Assembly: GCF_000247815.1 (NCBI RefSeq)
Contig: NC_021678.1
Location: 4,175,425 to 4,239,424 of the forward strand
Origin: Ficedula albicollis
Taxonomy: Eukaryota; Chordata; Aves; Passeriformes; Muscicapidae
Direction of reading: 5' to 3'
Length of the DNA: 64,000 nucleotides
The position numbers and the translations under genes are program-made. Below are positions 50,084 to 62,720 of the stretch, one piece after another; positions within the stretch are counted from its first letter, which is position 1; every line of letters starts with the position of its first letter. The notes below the pieces were generated by a model. The model had not been told where the DNA came from and made no database searches. It saw only the letters and a list, made by a program, of their open reading frames with translations.

Positions 50084-50177
50084 CCCGTCGGGCCGGCCGT
50101 CCGAGGCCGTGACGATGAGGATGTAGCGGTCCGTGCTCTCTCTGTCCAGGGGCTTTGCCAAGGCCAGCAGGCCAGAG
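50084..50177 (-). CDS. PCDH15: PCDH15 exon: EC6, LDRE motif and end of domain
   Basis: A 94-nt exon that begins with the third base of the split serine codon and ends in phase 0 at a GGG glycine codon before gtgagt. The 31 whole codons read [14 protein letters not shown] then [17 protein letters not shown]. It carries the canonical LDRE calcium motif and the ASDG (XDXD) motif of EC6. Base composition is unusual: its 3' half is much richer in G, C and CpG (around 50084-50130) than the surrounding AT-rich intron. The following exon begins TSTATV, the last strand of EC6. Confidence 0.94.
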
Positions 50178-50317
50178 CTGGGAACAAAACAAAACCAGGA
50201 CACGTTAGCAGAGCATCTGGGAGAGGTCCGTGAGCACCTGGCTGACACAAAAGCTCCTCTTTGTACGAGCTTTCAGGCTTTATGTGGCGGAAGGCCAAGA
50301 GAAACCATGAGCCAATT

Positions 50318-50533
50318 CCTCGTGCTCTTCACTTGGACACTGGAACAGTCCTGGATTAAAAGCTCCTCGTGCTCTTCACTTGGACACTGGAATAGTCCTG
50401 GATTAAAAGCATCGACCTAGTAAGACTACAAAAGCTAGAGCTCCACTTCCTCGTGCTCTTCACTTGGACACTGGAACAGTCCTGGATTAAAAGCATCAAC
50501 CTAGTAAGACTACAAAAGCTAGAGCTCCACTGA
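50318..50533. repeat. Nested short tandem repeats near the EC6 exon
   Basis: The phrase tcctcgtgctcttcacttgg begins at 50318, 50364 and 50458. The second and third occurrences extend into a shared 94-bp unit ending agctagagctccact. Lies 140 bp from the exon's acceptor. Confidence 0.9.
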
Positions 50534-50849
50534 GCACAGTACCCTGATTTGTTCCTGCTACACTTCAGCTATTTAATTATCAAAACACGTTTATTTAGTA
50601 CTTTTACTATTAATGCTGCAATAAGTGAGAAGAGAGAAGGACAAGCAGGGGATTAATCACTGAGGAGTCCTGATAAACAGCAGGACTGAGCAGGAAACTC
50701 TGGGAATACAGCACACAGGGACTTCAGGGTGAGTCTTCTCAGGGAGAGGCTACTGAGGAAAGCTACACATTGTGTAACTTCAGAGTAAGGCCTGCAAGTA
50801 TCCCCTAATAATTAAACAGTACTGCAGGCAAAAGGGTGGGGAAAAACAA

Positions 50850-50978
50850 ATCCCAGAGTGTTTTGGGTTGGGAGGGACCTTAAGGCTCCTCCAGTGCCAC
50901 CCCCTGCCATGGGCAGGGCACCTTCCACTGTCCCAGGTTGCTCCAAGGCCCATCCAGCCTGGCCTGGGACACTTCCAG
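50850..50978 (-). mobile_element. CR1 LINE 3' tip, antisense
   Basis: About 130 bases: gttttgggttgggagggacc, ccagtgccaccccctgccat, ggcccatccagcctggcct. Confidence 0.82.
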
Positions 50979-52339
50979 ATCTTATGATTATTGAAGTCTC
51001 TTTTAAAAGGACAGCAAAAGAAGGGTTAATTGAAAGCCACATTAAACAATGTTTGAAAGCATTGTGAATTCCTGTAACTGCTGACAAATGAAACAATTTG
51101 GATTTTTCCTCTGATCTAATTCCCTGCTGCAGATGTCTGGAAGCCACCCAGAGGGACAACAGACAGACAACAGACTCATTACTTTAATGTTAGGAAGGAT
51201 TAGGAAGGCACAGTGAGGACAATCCTGCCTAAGGAAGCTCAATGCTCCTTAACTGAGCTAGCACCAGAGCCCTGAGCTGTCCCAAAGCTCCACATTTCAT
51301 TTCCATGATTTTGGTGCCTGCTGAAACCCGAGCAAGGTAGTGACAAAGTGATGACACCACTCCTGAGTTCACAGGGTATTTAACAACGATGGATACAGGG
51401 TGACAGTGGTCTCAGCCAGCTTATCCCATGGAATTCCACCAAATATCTTACAAAAGATGTAACACCACAAGTTTTTGCAGCCCAAAATTCACATCAGCTG
51501 GGATCTGGAGATCCTGAGACTTCCCATGTGTTATTCCATTGCCAGTGGATGGATCAGGCACAAGCAGTGGTCAAGCACAGCTCTAAATTTTATTTGCTCT
51601 ACCCACATTTGATGTTCAGGACCCAGAGCATGAACAGTGACTTGTGCAGAGGTTTTATTGAAACAGAAAATCCAAACCAAAGCACAAATTCCCACCAAAC
51701 CAGGAGGTCTCCCTGGCTGGACTTCCCCAGAACACTTGGATGTGTTACACCTGGACCTAATCACGGGTTTTCCCCCTAAATTATAAATTTCTGTAGCATT
51801 CCTTCTCTCATTTCCTACTCTCAGAGAAGATCTCAGCAAACTGTCTTCAGGCCAATACTTTCTCCAACAGAAACAAATCCCAACACTTCCTGGGCAGCTG
51901 TTCCAATAAATACCACAGAAATTGGTGGGAACTGGGAGTGGGAGCACAATTCTGCCCTAGGATTGAAAGGTCGGTGGGGAAAATAATATTTCACGCATAT
52001 TTCAGCAGATGCTCCAGTCTGTCTGCCTTGTGGTTATCTAATGAAAACTTGGGTTTGTGTCCTGTCGAGCTTCCTTCAAAAAGGAAAATTTTCATTGAAT
52101 CTAAAATACTTCCCTGGAAGTTGGTAAAAACCAGGGGTAAATTAATTTTGTGTTTGTTTTTCAACCCACTAAATTTGGAGCTGACATGTCTTGGATCCTG
52201 GAGAGAGGAGAGTGGAACCTCCAGCAACCTCCTCCTTCTTCCAGAGTGGGATTCCCCACGCTGAGAATTCCTGATCCAGGGAAAATGATGCTCCAAAGAG
52301 AAAGGGCAAAGTGCAGCACCATAGAAAGGGATAGACCTA

Positions 52340-53030
52340 AGAGAGTTTCTGCATATATTTATATATTTTAAATATATAACCACACATTATTATTTAAAAT
52401 ATACACTCATAGACATTTTATAGTAACTTATCGTTATTGATATATTGATATATTTTATATAACCACATATTATTATTTTAAATATATATCTCTAATTGTC
52501 ATATATATTATTTTAAATATAGCTATGTTATTGTAACTATAAATATAACAGCTATATATCATTAATCCATACACGTGTATGGATATTCATATGATTATCC
52601 ACAGAGAAATGTTAAAATTCCATCTATACATAAAATAAAGGACATGGTCCATATTTTATATCTACCAATATACACATAATAAAACATATTATATGTGCAA
52701 TTTTAGTTACTTGATTAGAGTCATAATTGGGTTACTATTTCCAATTTGGTTATTAAGATTTTATTTAGACTAATGAAAATTCTTAGTTTAGCAGACAAGT
52801 AAGGCCCACAAGAAGGCAAAGCAATCAGCCATAATATGTAAGCATGTGACTATAAATAAATATACTTAATACATTAAATTACGTTATATAGAAATATCTA
52901 CTTTTCAGCATTTGTTCAAAACACTGCAAGAAAATACGAACAAAAAAATTTAGGGGGAAGAAAGAGTAAATAAAACATATAAGAGTTAAGTGGTAAATTA
53001 TTAATTAAAAATATATATATTAAAGTGGAG
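52340..53030. repeat. AT-rich low-complexity region
   Basis: Dense tatattt, attattattt and aaatatata patterns with few G or C, including two related phrases near 52377 and 52460 (aaccacacattattattta and aaccacatattattatttt). Confidence 0.75.
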
Positions 53031-53895
53031 CTGAGAATAGAATACTGACATCAAACACTGCATGAATCCATGTGCACTTCTCCAATGTTGTCTGCCACAT
53101 CCCCTTTTTTATCTCCTTCCTACCCCTGTAAAATTGCACTTGGCTGTCTGTTTCAATAGATGAAGATCATTTAAAAGACAGGTTAAATTAGAAATACCCT
53201 AAATTATATATCCTAAATGATCAATACCCTGTGTTTGTAGAATTTGGAGTATCCAGTCCTCGTGCTGCCAGGCAGGAATTACACTGGAGTTAACCGCATG
53301 CTCCAGGAAGGAAAACAAGAATCCAGAAAAAGGGAGGGAGAATCCTGGTCATGGGCTCTGCCTTGGCCTTCAAGCATCCAAAATTGAGATAAATTCCTGT
53401 AGCTTTACACCACCCACATCAAAGATGTCTTATTTAATAGTAATCCTCCTTTAATCGATCAACATATTTCAGTATACAGAAAAAAGAAGGCAAAAGGCTG
53501 GAGGAAAGTTGGCACAAAGCCTTTTCCAAAGGAACAGGAATGGGAAAACACTTCAAATGACTCTTCTTTATACCACGACATGCTGGAGCAGAGCGAGCAC
53601 TGAGCCCCAAACGTGCTCAGATTTGTGGGTGCTACGAGGCTGGGGGAGTCAGGCCTCCCAAGGGTCCCAGAGGAGGGGGGTGAAGGGATGGAGCAGGAAT
53701 TCCAGTTGGGAATTCATTCCCACACCACCTTTCACTGCTTGGTTTCTGGGTATGGCAACCCTGTTCACATCCCAAGTTGGACAACACATGGGTTCCAGGG
53801 GATCTTCATGTCAGGATCTGGCCTGGATTTCCACAGATGTTTTAAGCCTCTCTGCTGTGAAGAACTGCCAGGAATTTTATGGTGCGGTATGAAGG

Positions 53896-54140
53896 ATGCT
53901 GTAATCACTGAGGGATCCCTTTGGAGTATCTCTTGTGCAGCCAGGTGGGATTATTCATGTTAAAATTAAAACATGGTGCTTTACTAAGACTGCAACCGCC
54001 CTTTGGAACATCTCTCATGTAGCCAGGCTGGATTATTCACCTTCTAAAGCAACAAATCCTTCTTTACTACCACTGCAACCCCTCTCTGGAGCGTGTCTCA
54101 TGTTGCTCTTGTAGATTATCCGAGTTCTAAAGGTGCCAGA
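53896..54140. repeat. Degenerate tandem repeat, about 80 bp, three copies
   Basis: Three related segments, each with 'ctttggagtatctcttgtgcagcc'-like and 'ggattattca'-like phrases near 53930, 54000 and 54080. They are much more diverged than the other arrays, so older. Possibly part of an old retroelement, which I cannot identify. Confidence 0.55.
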
Positions 54141-55140
54141 GGAGGTCAGGCTGAGTTTCTCCATGTTAAGGAAAGGGTTGCAAGAGTCCCTACAAAACTC
54201 CAATCCCAAAGCATGGCTAACACCAGCAGCCCAACATCAATCCCTGCTCTGGCCACTCCAGTGAAGGAAAGTGTCCCCTCTCCAAGGTGTCCCTTCCTCA
54301 CCTGCCAAGTCTTTATCAATCTTAGTGGATGAGAGCACCAGCATCTCCTGGCACCTTCAAGGCTTTACTCCCATCATCTCCTGAAGGATTTGATTCTCCA
54401 TGAATGGGAGATTTATCATCCACAGCTCACTCAGAACATATAAACCTGTCTCAGGAGGTTTGGGTATTTAGGTTCACAATCTTTCCCTCTCACCAAATTA
54501 GAATCATTTTGCACCAGGAATTAGTAAACCCCAGGTTACTTCTGTCCATCATTTATTGTGGCAAGTCAGGTCACCACCCTCCCTTTCTCCTGCAAGGAAA
54601 ATGGTACTTTGGATTGCAAATAATAATTAATAGCAGGTAAATTAATAGCTAATAATATGTAAAATAAAGGATGGTGGGCCAGGCACAAACCAATCTGGTG
54701 CTAATGTTTCATAACAAACCCTCCATTTTTCTCTCTATAAAGTTGAAATTCAATTTAAGTAAAATACAGATCTTAAACAATGCTCAAAAGACTTTTCACT
54801 ACAGGCTAAACTATAACAAGTCAGGAAATTAAAGCAAAAATTGTCCCTGTTATTAGTCAGGAGCTGACAGGTAAAAGGGTTTTAATTAATCCCTGGCCAC
54901 TCTTTTAAACAGAATCTTTCCACCTCAGTGAGTTTCCCTCACCTAAAGTGTTTAAAATAAATAAACAGTGGCCAGTGACAAACCCCAGAGTGGAATTTGG
55001 CTCACAGAGCTCTCATTAATGGCTGACAGCCCCTCGAAGGAGCAGTTGAAGGTGTCTGAGCACAACCCTTTTCTCTCAGCTCCTCCATTCCCTGGACTGA
55101 CAAGTTCCAAGTTCTGTTTTCCAAGGGTTTCCCCACTTAC

Positions 55141-55220
55141 CTTTGAGAGAGATTAAAAACTTGTTGAGGATCTCCATTCTGAATGAGGTATTTGATGGGG
55201 TCGCCCTCTCTATCAAAAGC
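55141..55220 (-). CDS. PCDH15: PCDH15 exon: EC6, calcium-binding loop and strand C
   Basis: An 80-nt exon that starts in phase 0 after an aaag acceptor and ends with two bases (AG) of a codon before a strong gtaagt donor. It encodes 26 codons, [20 protein letters not shown] then VFNLSQ. The DREGD stretch occupies the DxD-type calcium loop position of EC6. FNLS is a potential N-glycosylation sequon. The dangling AG joins C of the exon at 50177 to make a serine codon (AGC), giving [18 protein letters not shown], which is continuous EC6 sequence. Confidence 0.92.
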
Positions 55221-55841
55221 CTTTAGGGAAGGAAAAAAGAGGATAAAATTCAGTTAGTGGAAAGGTTTCTTCTCTTCCCTTCCATGTAGAAACTGGGGAA
55301 TTAAGTTTTAGGAAAATTTCCCACAGGGATGACACCAATTCCTGTTTCTAAGGCAACTCTGGTTATTGATGGGCTACTCAAGATAAAGCTGGAGCACATC
55401 AGAATTCCTATGCTGCACAGAAATGACAATATCCTGAATGCAGGAAAACAATTACTATTAATTATTAGTAATTATCTAATTATCAAATTACAGCTATATT
55501 ACAGCAGCATGAGTGTGAAATTCAGGCTTTAATCATTTGCTTCTATTTTTCTGCAGCTCCACACTGATTAGACTGAACTTTCATTTTCCTTTCTTCCCAT
55601 TCTTCATCTCCACTTCTTATCAAGATCCCTCTTTCTTTTATTTTATTAGAATCCCAATCTTCAGCTGATGCTCCACTGAGTTCCAACTGCAGTATTCACC
55701 CTCTACAATAATTTGCTTTTTCGGAGGGTGAAGATCAGGGTAAGACCTTTAAGAACACAAATTAACAGCACCAAAATGAGGATAGTCCATCTATAGGTGG
55801 AAAAAAAACCTTTCAAAAGTTGAATAAACTACTTTTGATGT

Positions 55842-55930
55842 CTCTCCTGGTGCCACCTGAGGCCATTTCCTCTGATCCACAAGAGAAGAGGCCAATCCCC
55901 ACCTTGCTCCTGTCAAGTTGTTGCTGTGGA
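55842..55930 (-). mobile_element. Decayed CR1 fragment, antisense
   Basis: Short match to an internal CR1 segment (tgaggccatttcctctgatc, agaagaggccaatccccacc). It has no 3' tail, so it is an isolated remnant. Confidence 0.55.
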
Positions 55931-57356
55931 TCACAATCAAAGGCTGTGTAGCTTTGAGCTGACCACCTAAAAATGCAGCTTTTAAGATAAAAACCCAAGA
56001 AAAAGAACAAAAAAAAAATCAACTCAAACAACCCCCAAAATTAAAGAGCAGAAGCACAAACCATTTAAATGTGAAGGCAGAGCAGGAAATGCAGTAAGAA
56101 AACAACTTTGCTTAGCCAAATAAAAATCAGGGGCTAAGTCAGATGGAAGGGATCAGTGCTAAGAAAAAGCAAGAAGAACTGGATGGGGACACAGTCAGAA
56201 AAAGTCAAGGCAAAATTGGAATGGAAACAGGAGAGAACACAAAGGGTAACAAAGAAATGTTTAAGTTGCAGAGGGAACCTGAGGAGTTTGAAAACAGAAG
56301 CAATGATGTCGAGAAGGTCAAAGAGGTAAAACTGCCCCTGTTCCAGCTTCAAACCAAATTAACTTCAGCTGAGAGCTGGGCAAGAGTCAGGCAGAGAAGA
56401 TGTTCATAAACAGAATATCTTTGAATCAGCTGCTGGAATTCAAGTCTGGTGAAGTCCATCCTGGCGTTTGGAACAATCTCAGTGCCACTGGGGACTTTTT
56501 TTTTGAGCACTCCCAGAGAACAAAAATGCTGGAGGGCAAACCCAAGGTCTATCCTTCATGGAGGAATGAGCCAGGAAATCAGGGACCAGGCAGGTGGAGT
56601 GCAATTCCCAGAAAGCCACAAATATCCAAATTATTTGTAAGTTCCCCGCAATGCCAATATGCAGATGGATAACACAGAATTAAATTTCTCTAGAACAAAA
56701 GGATGCTGAAGCAATTTAATCTGATTTTCCAACAGGACAACTCTCTTGAACAGGGCAGAAACTGGATCAATAAAGCAGCTGAGCCATGGTGAAGACTTTT
56801 CCCACTGCTTGATGGGACATTTTCCCAATGGAGTTCTGACAACACAGTCTCCAAGTGGAGGGTGGGATTAAGCAAGAATTAAATCCATCATCAAAATTTA
56901 GGCCAAGTAGTAGTGGATAGTGTTAGTACTGACTCAGTTCTGCACGGGTGTGTACAGCTCTCCCAGCACTGATCAGTGTTCCCATCCACAACATCAATGA
57001 CAGACTGGGAAAATTGCTTATAAATTCCATGGGTGGCACTGAGTGTCAGGAGGTGTGGGTGGAATTTGGATCTCCTTGGCCTGAGGATATGAACAGTCAG
57101 GATCTGAGCCAAGAACACAAAATGCTACAAACACGGGAGGCAGACAATGTGAGGAGGCATCTGTGAGGACTGTCCTCGATCCTAAACTACCAGAATCCCA
57201 CAGTTGCTCTGGTCTTTAGCCCTTTGTCCTCCTTTTACCTTCCCTGCAGGGCATCCTGCCCTCCCTTCACATTAAGTTGTCTTAGGGGTATCATTATGGT
57301 CTGCATTCTCTCATAAAAAGTCAGGGGGCTCTCAGAAAGCCAAAAAATCAAAGACA

Positions 57357-57968
<612 letters not shown>

Positions 57969-58309
57969 ATCCCCACAGAAAATCCGCCTTCAATCAACAC
58001 GCTTAAAAAAAAGGGGGAGGGAAAGTTAATCATTGATTTTAAAAACTCCTGCTTTGTTTAAAAGCAAAGAACACGAAGTTCTTATGTTCAGAAGAAAATT
58101 ACCGAAGGCAAGGGAGAAGAGCAACCTATCCCTGATTTTTTCCAGATCAATGGCATAGAGTGATTCCATAAATTGCACACAACAATTCCATGTAGCTCCT
58201 TGTTCAGCACATAACTGGACCCTGCTAACGGCCCTATTTGTTCTGCAGGCTCCCAGAAAAATGACAGCATTTGCATATTTTAATTAATAATGGCTGGCAG
58301 AACATGAAG

Positions 58310-58311
<2 letters not shown>

Positions 58312-58355
<44 letters not shown>
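58312..58355 (+). other. Poly-G run, 44 nt, flanked by an 8-bp direct repeat
   Basis: The sequence atgaagcc stands immediately before the run (58304-58311) and again two bases after it (58358-58365). Confidence 0.85.
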
Positions 58356-58356
<1 letters not shown>

Positions 58357-59149
58357 AATGAAGCCATAAACGCCTCCCAGGCATGCAATAAACTCTGAGG
58401 TTTATTTACAAATTAATGCAGTGGAGATCATTTAATATTGCATTAATCTCAAATGTTGTTAATTAAAACACCAGTCAAGACCAACCGGGTGTGTTAGAAA
58501 ATAAATAAGGGGATAAGAAAAAAATAAAGTCCTCCATCATCAGCATAAGAAATTTTAATGGACAAGAAAAAGGTGAATTTTATTTTTCCAAAGTCTAAAG
58601 GGCAAATTTAAAGCAGCTACATTTGCATTGTTACTGACCCTAATGTTTTGCAGATCTTCAGATTTGGCAGTTTGGGAATACTTGAAAAGTTTTGTGGGCT
58701 CTCTCCAGGATTTTGTAACCCTCCTGCTGTATGCAGAACTACCACATTATTACTAAGAAAGAGCCAGAAAAGAATAATTTCTTAATCTGCACCAGCCCAA
58801 ACACTGATTGAATTGATAAGACTCAGGAAAAGAAACATCAGTGTGAAAATTTAAATGTGAAAACACTTGTTCAATATTTAAGGTGATATTCCGTATCATC
58901 GATGGAATACAGGGAATACTTAAAGGCACTGCAAGAATTCCACAAAACCCAAACCAAGGTGCCTATTTTGGAACTTTCTGTTGCCTGGAAAAGGCATCAC
59001 AGGATTTGAGAAACTTAAATACTCAGTTTATGAATGTTAAAAATGTCCTGGTAGATTTTACATAACCAGGAATAAAGGAAGATGAAAACAGAAATATCCT
59101 GCACACAGGAGAAGCCCTTTAGCACAGACAGAGGTTTTAATGCTGGACT

Positions 59150-59256
59150 TGGAATTGTGTAGGGAGGGATCTGTAAAGCCCATCCAGTGCCACCCCTGCC
59201 ATGTCAGGGATGCCTTCCACTATCCCAGGCTGCTCCAAGCCCCATCCAGCCTGGCC

Positions 59257-59350
<94 letters not shown>

Positions 59351-59515
59351 CTTGGACACTGCCAGGGATCCAGGGGCAGCCACAGCTGATCTGGGCACCC
59401 TGTGCCAGGGCCTGCCCACCCTCCCAGGGAACAATTCCTTCCCAATATCCCATCTAACCCTGCCCTCTGGCAGTGGGAAGCCATTCCCTGTGTCCTGGCA
59501 CTCCAGACCCTTTTA
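59150..59515 (-). mobile_element. CR1 LINE 3' fragment, antisense, interrupted by poly-G
   Basis: Regular antisense tail. At ggccttgg the sequence runs into 90 G and then resumes with accttggacactgccaggg, so the ccttgg motif stands on both sides of the run and no CR1 sequence is missing. Confidence 0.85.
59259..59348 (+). other. Poly-G run, 90 nt, inside CR1
   Basis: Flanked on both sides by the CR1 motif ccttgg. No CR1 sequence is lost. Confidence 0.86.
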
Positions 59516-59636
59516 AAAAGCCTCTCTCCATCTTCCACATTTCAGATTGAGGACTACAGACCTACAAGAGATACAGTCCTGGACTAGGCACCAAAGCTAA
59601 AGCCAAGTATATTTGGGATTTAACAAGTATTTTTCA

Positions 59637-59695
59637 NNNNNNNNNNNNNNNNNNNNNNNNNNNNNNNNNNNNNNNNNNNNNNNNNNNNNNNNNNN
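59637..59695. other. Assembly gap (59 N)
   Basis: Fifty-nine unknown bases, followed by nine A and then the 590-nt poly-G run. This is the only explicit gap in the window. Confidence 0.99.
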
Positions 59696-59704
59696 AAAAA
59701 AAAA

Positions 59705-60545
<841 letters not shown>

Positions 60546-61572
60546 TGGGCTGTTTGGCTTTAGTGAAACATTAAAGCAGGTTATTCCACTGGAGCTTCAC
60601 TTTCCAACCACATTAAATCCCATCAAATCCTTCAACACTAAAACCTGCCAACAGGTTTTCTGCCTCCAAAGATCCCTCAGGCCCTCAGCCAGAGATTCCA
60701 GCACCTGTCAAGGAAACACAAATGTTTCTGTTTCTCAGCATGTTTCTGGCTCCTGCTCCTCTTCGGGGCTTCCAACCCCATGTGTCTCTCACTGGGGAGG
60801 AGAAGGCTCCTGAACAGCCTGGCCCTTCCACTCCTCCCTCCTGCAGGCACCACGGATGTGCCAGGAGTTAATTGGCAGCACTGAGCTAAATTAGTCATCC
60901 TCCCTCAGCACAAGTGACTGTATGAGCTTAACCAGCCAGAATAATCCCAGTCTTTCAGCAGGAAACCATTTTAGAGGAGCTTTTCCATCCACCTGTTTCA
61001 GTGAGTTAATTAGAGCTCCTTTATTTCACTACTGCTAAGCACAGCATTAAGTAAATTCCTGATCCCTCAAAAAAAAGACCTCAATAAAGAGTTGCCATTT
61101 ATCTCCCTATTTTGCACAGCTGTTTTTTGGGCAGAACACAATGCAGTAAATAAGTAACAGTAAATAAGTGAGGAGAGAAATGATTTTTTTAACCATGACT
61201 GCAACAAGGGGAGGTCTGGTCCTGGTGCATGAGGATGAGGGATGCTCCTGCTCCTTGACCTGGCCAGTGGCTGTGGCATGACCCCTGATCCCAGGGCACA
61301 GGTCCCACTAATCCTGAGCCTGGCAGCACTGGGATCTCTGCTCCCTCTCAGCCTGTTGTTACACATACCAAGGGGTAGAAATATCCTCAGGCATTTTTTC
61401 AAGAATGACAGGCTAGGGAAGGCAAATTGCCAAAAATCTCGCTGAAATTCCCCCTGAATGAGGTGCTGAAGGTCCTCTGATCTGCTGGCAAATACAGAGA
61501 GATTTTAACACAAGAAATCACAGGCCTTTCAAGTTTCCAGCCATGCACAGAATTTTTTTCTAATATAATTAT

Positions 61573-61742
61573 CACAGAATCCCAGAATGGTTTGGATTGG
61601 AAGGGACTTTGAAGATCAACTCATTCCACCTCCTGCCATGGGCAGGGACACCTTCCACTGTCCCAGGCTGCTCCAAGCCCCATCCAGCCTGGCCTTGGAC
61701 ACTTCCAGGGATCCAAGGGCAGCCACAGCTTCTCCAGGCAAT
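61573..61742 (-). mobile_element. CR1 LINE 3' tip, antisense
   Basis: Begins atcacagaatcccagaatgg, then tggaagggactttgaagatc and the regular blocks to gcagccacagcttctccagg. It ends about 250 bases from the EC5/EC6 exon. Confidence 0.85.
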
Positions 61743-61993
61743 GCCATTTGCAACCTATAGCATCTTTTACAATATTTAAATCAAAAAAAAAGTAACAGAA
61801 ATAGCCAAGTGAGCCCTTTTCCTCTACAGTCCATGTAAAAGGGGCTGTTGATCAAAATTAAGTAATTTTCAATCCCTTTGAACTGCCCCTTTTCCCCCTG
61901 AATGTAAGGATTGGCTTGTGCATGGCATGGACACAGAGGGCAGGAAGGTGGAGGTTTCTCCACCCTCAGGGAGCCCCAGGGAAGCCTCTGTAC

Positions 61994-62126
61994 CTGCAGG
62001 TTTAGCAGAACAGCGCCGATCCTCATGGCCTCACTGACTTCCAGGCTGTACATCAGCTGTGGGAAGCGCGGAGGGCTCTGGTTGTTGGGGGGCAGCACCT
62101 CGATGTAAACAGTGGTGATGGAGCTC
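61994..62126 (-). CDS. PCDH15: PCDH15 exon: end of EC5, EC5-EC6 linker, start of EC6
   Basis: This is the most 5' exon in the window: 133 nt, beginning with the third base of a split codon and ending in phase 0. The acceptor is cag at 62127-62129 and the donor gt at 61992-61993. It encodes 44 whole codons: [10 protein letters not shown] (last strand of EC5), the linker [11 protein letters not shown], then EC6 strand A and the calcium-ligand glutamate region ([22 protein letters not shown] region, residues 22-44). The linker has PPNNQ where a canonical cadherin has DxNDN, so ligands for the EC5-EC6 calcium sites are partly missing, which is a known feature of PCDH15. The next exon starts in phase 0 with AFDREGD. 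The 10-bp repeats just upstream, at 62151-62190, begin 24 bp from the acceptor. Confidence 0.94.
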
Positions 62127-62150
62127 CTGCAGCGCAAGGGGAGAAAAACC

Positions 62151-62190
62151 AGTCAAAGCCAGTCAAAGCCAGTCAAAACCAGTCAGAATC
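62151..62190. repeat. 10-bp tandem repeat beside the exon acceptor
   Basis: Four units: agtcaaagcc twice, agtcaaaacc, agtcagaatc. They begin 24 bp upstream (in gene sense) of the EC5/EC6 exon. In the transcript this reads as repeated ggctttgact, directly before the polypyrimidine region. Confidence 0.9.
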
Positions 62191-62637
62191 AATAGATCCA
62201 ATCCACAAGGCACCACGACGGCTGCTTTACACACTGTGTTCTCGAGCTCTCCCTTTGCTCCTCTAAAAGCTTCAGGACGTATTTTTCCTTCTGGATCAAA
62301 AGGAAAGCAGGCTGCCACATGAACAGGAAGAAAAGCTCAATAATTTCCCCCAAAGTGGTGTTCTTTCAAAAACAGAGCAGTGAGATATCAGTGCACACTG
62401 CACAAACAAACAGCTCTCAATGCACTGTGTCCTCTGCGGGAGCAGCACCAATTCCAAGCTGGGAATTGCTCCTGCCATGCACAACAGCCATGCCTGAAGC
62501 ATCCCTGCTGGCAGTCAGTTTGCTTCCTTTCCTTGGAAAAGAGGGAGCAGGGAATGTTGGCAGAGAGGATAATGCTGGGAGAAGAGATGCACACAACTCT
62601 GTCAGGCTGCTGTGATGATGTGGGTCAAGAGCAGCAA

Positions 62638-62720
62638 ATCCCATTTCAGAGCAGTGGCAGTGCAGGGTAATCCCCGTTTCAGAGCAGTAAATCCCATTTC
62701 AGAGCAGTGGCAGTGCAGGG
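62638..62720. repeat. 53-bp spaced direct repeat
   Basis: The phrase atcccatttcagagcagtgg continuing to cagtgcagggt occurs at 62638 and 62691, with a variant (ccccgtttcagagcagt) between them. Confidence 0.85.

Larger units (their letters stand above)
50178..55140 (-). other. PCDH15 intron, 5.0 kb
   Basis: Contains a short tandem array at 50318-50533, a CR1 fragment at 50850-50978 (-), AT-rich low-complexity sequence at 52340-53030, and a degenerate approximately 80-bp triplication at 53896-54140. The rest is unremarkable. Confidence 0.75.

Noticed and set aside
49976..50248. Cadherin open frame extended upstream of 50177
   Set aside because: The frame continues only by chance into the intron. 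The tcccag acceptor at 50178-50183 and the phase of the exon ending at 55141 fix the exon start at 50177.
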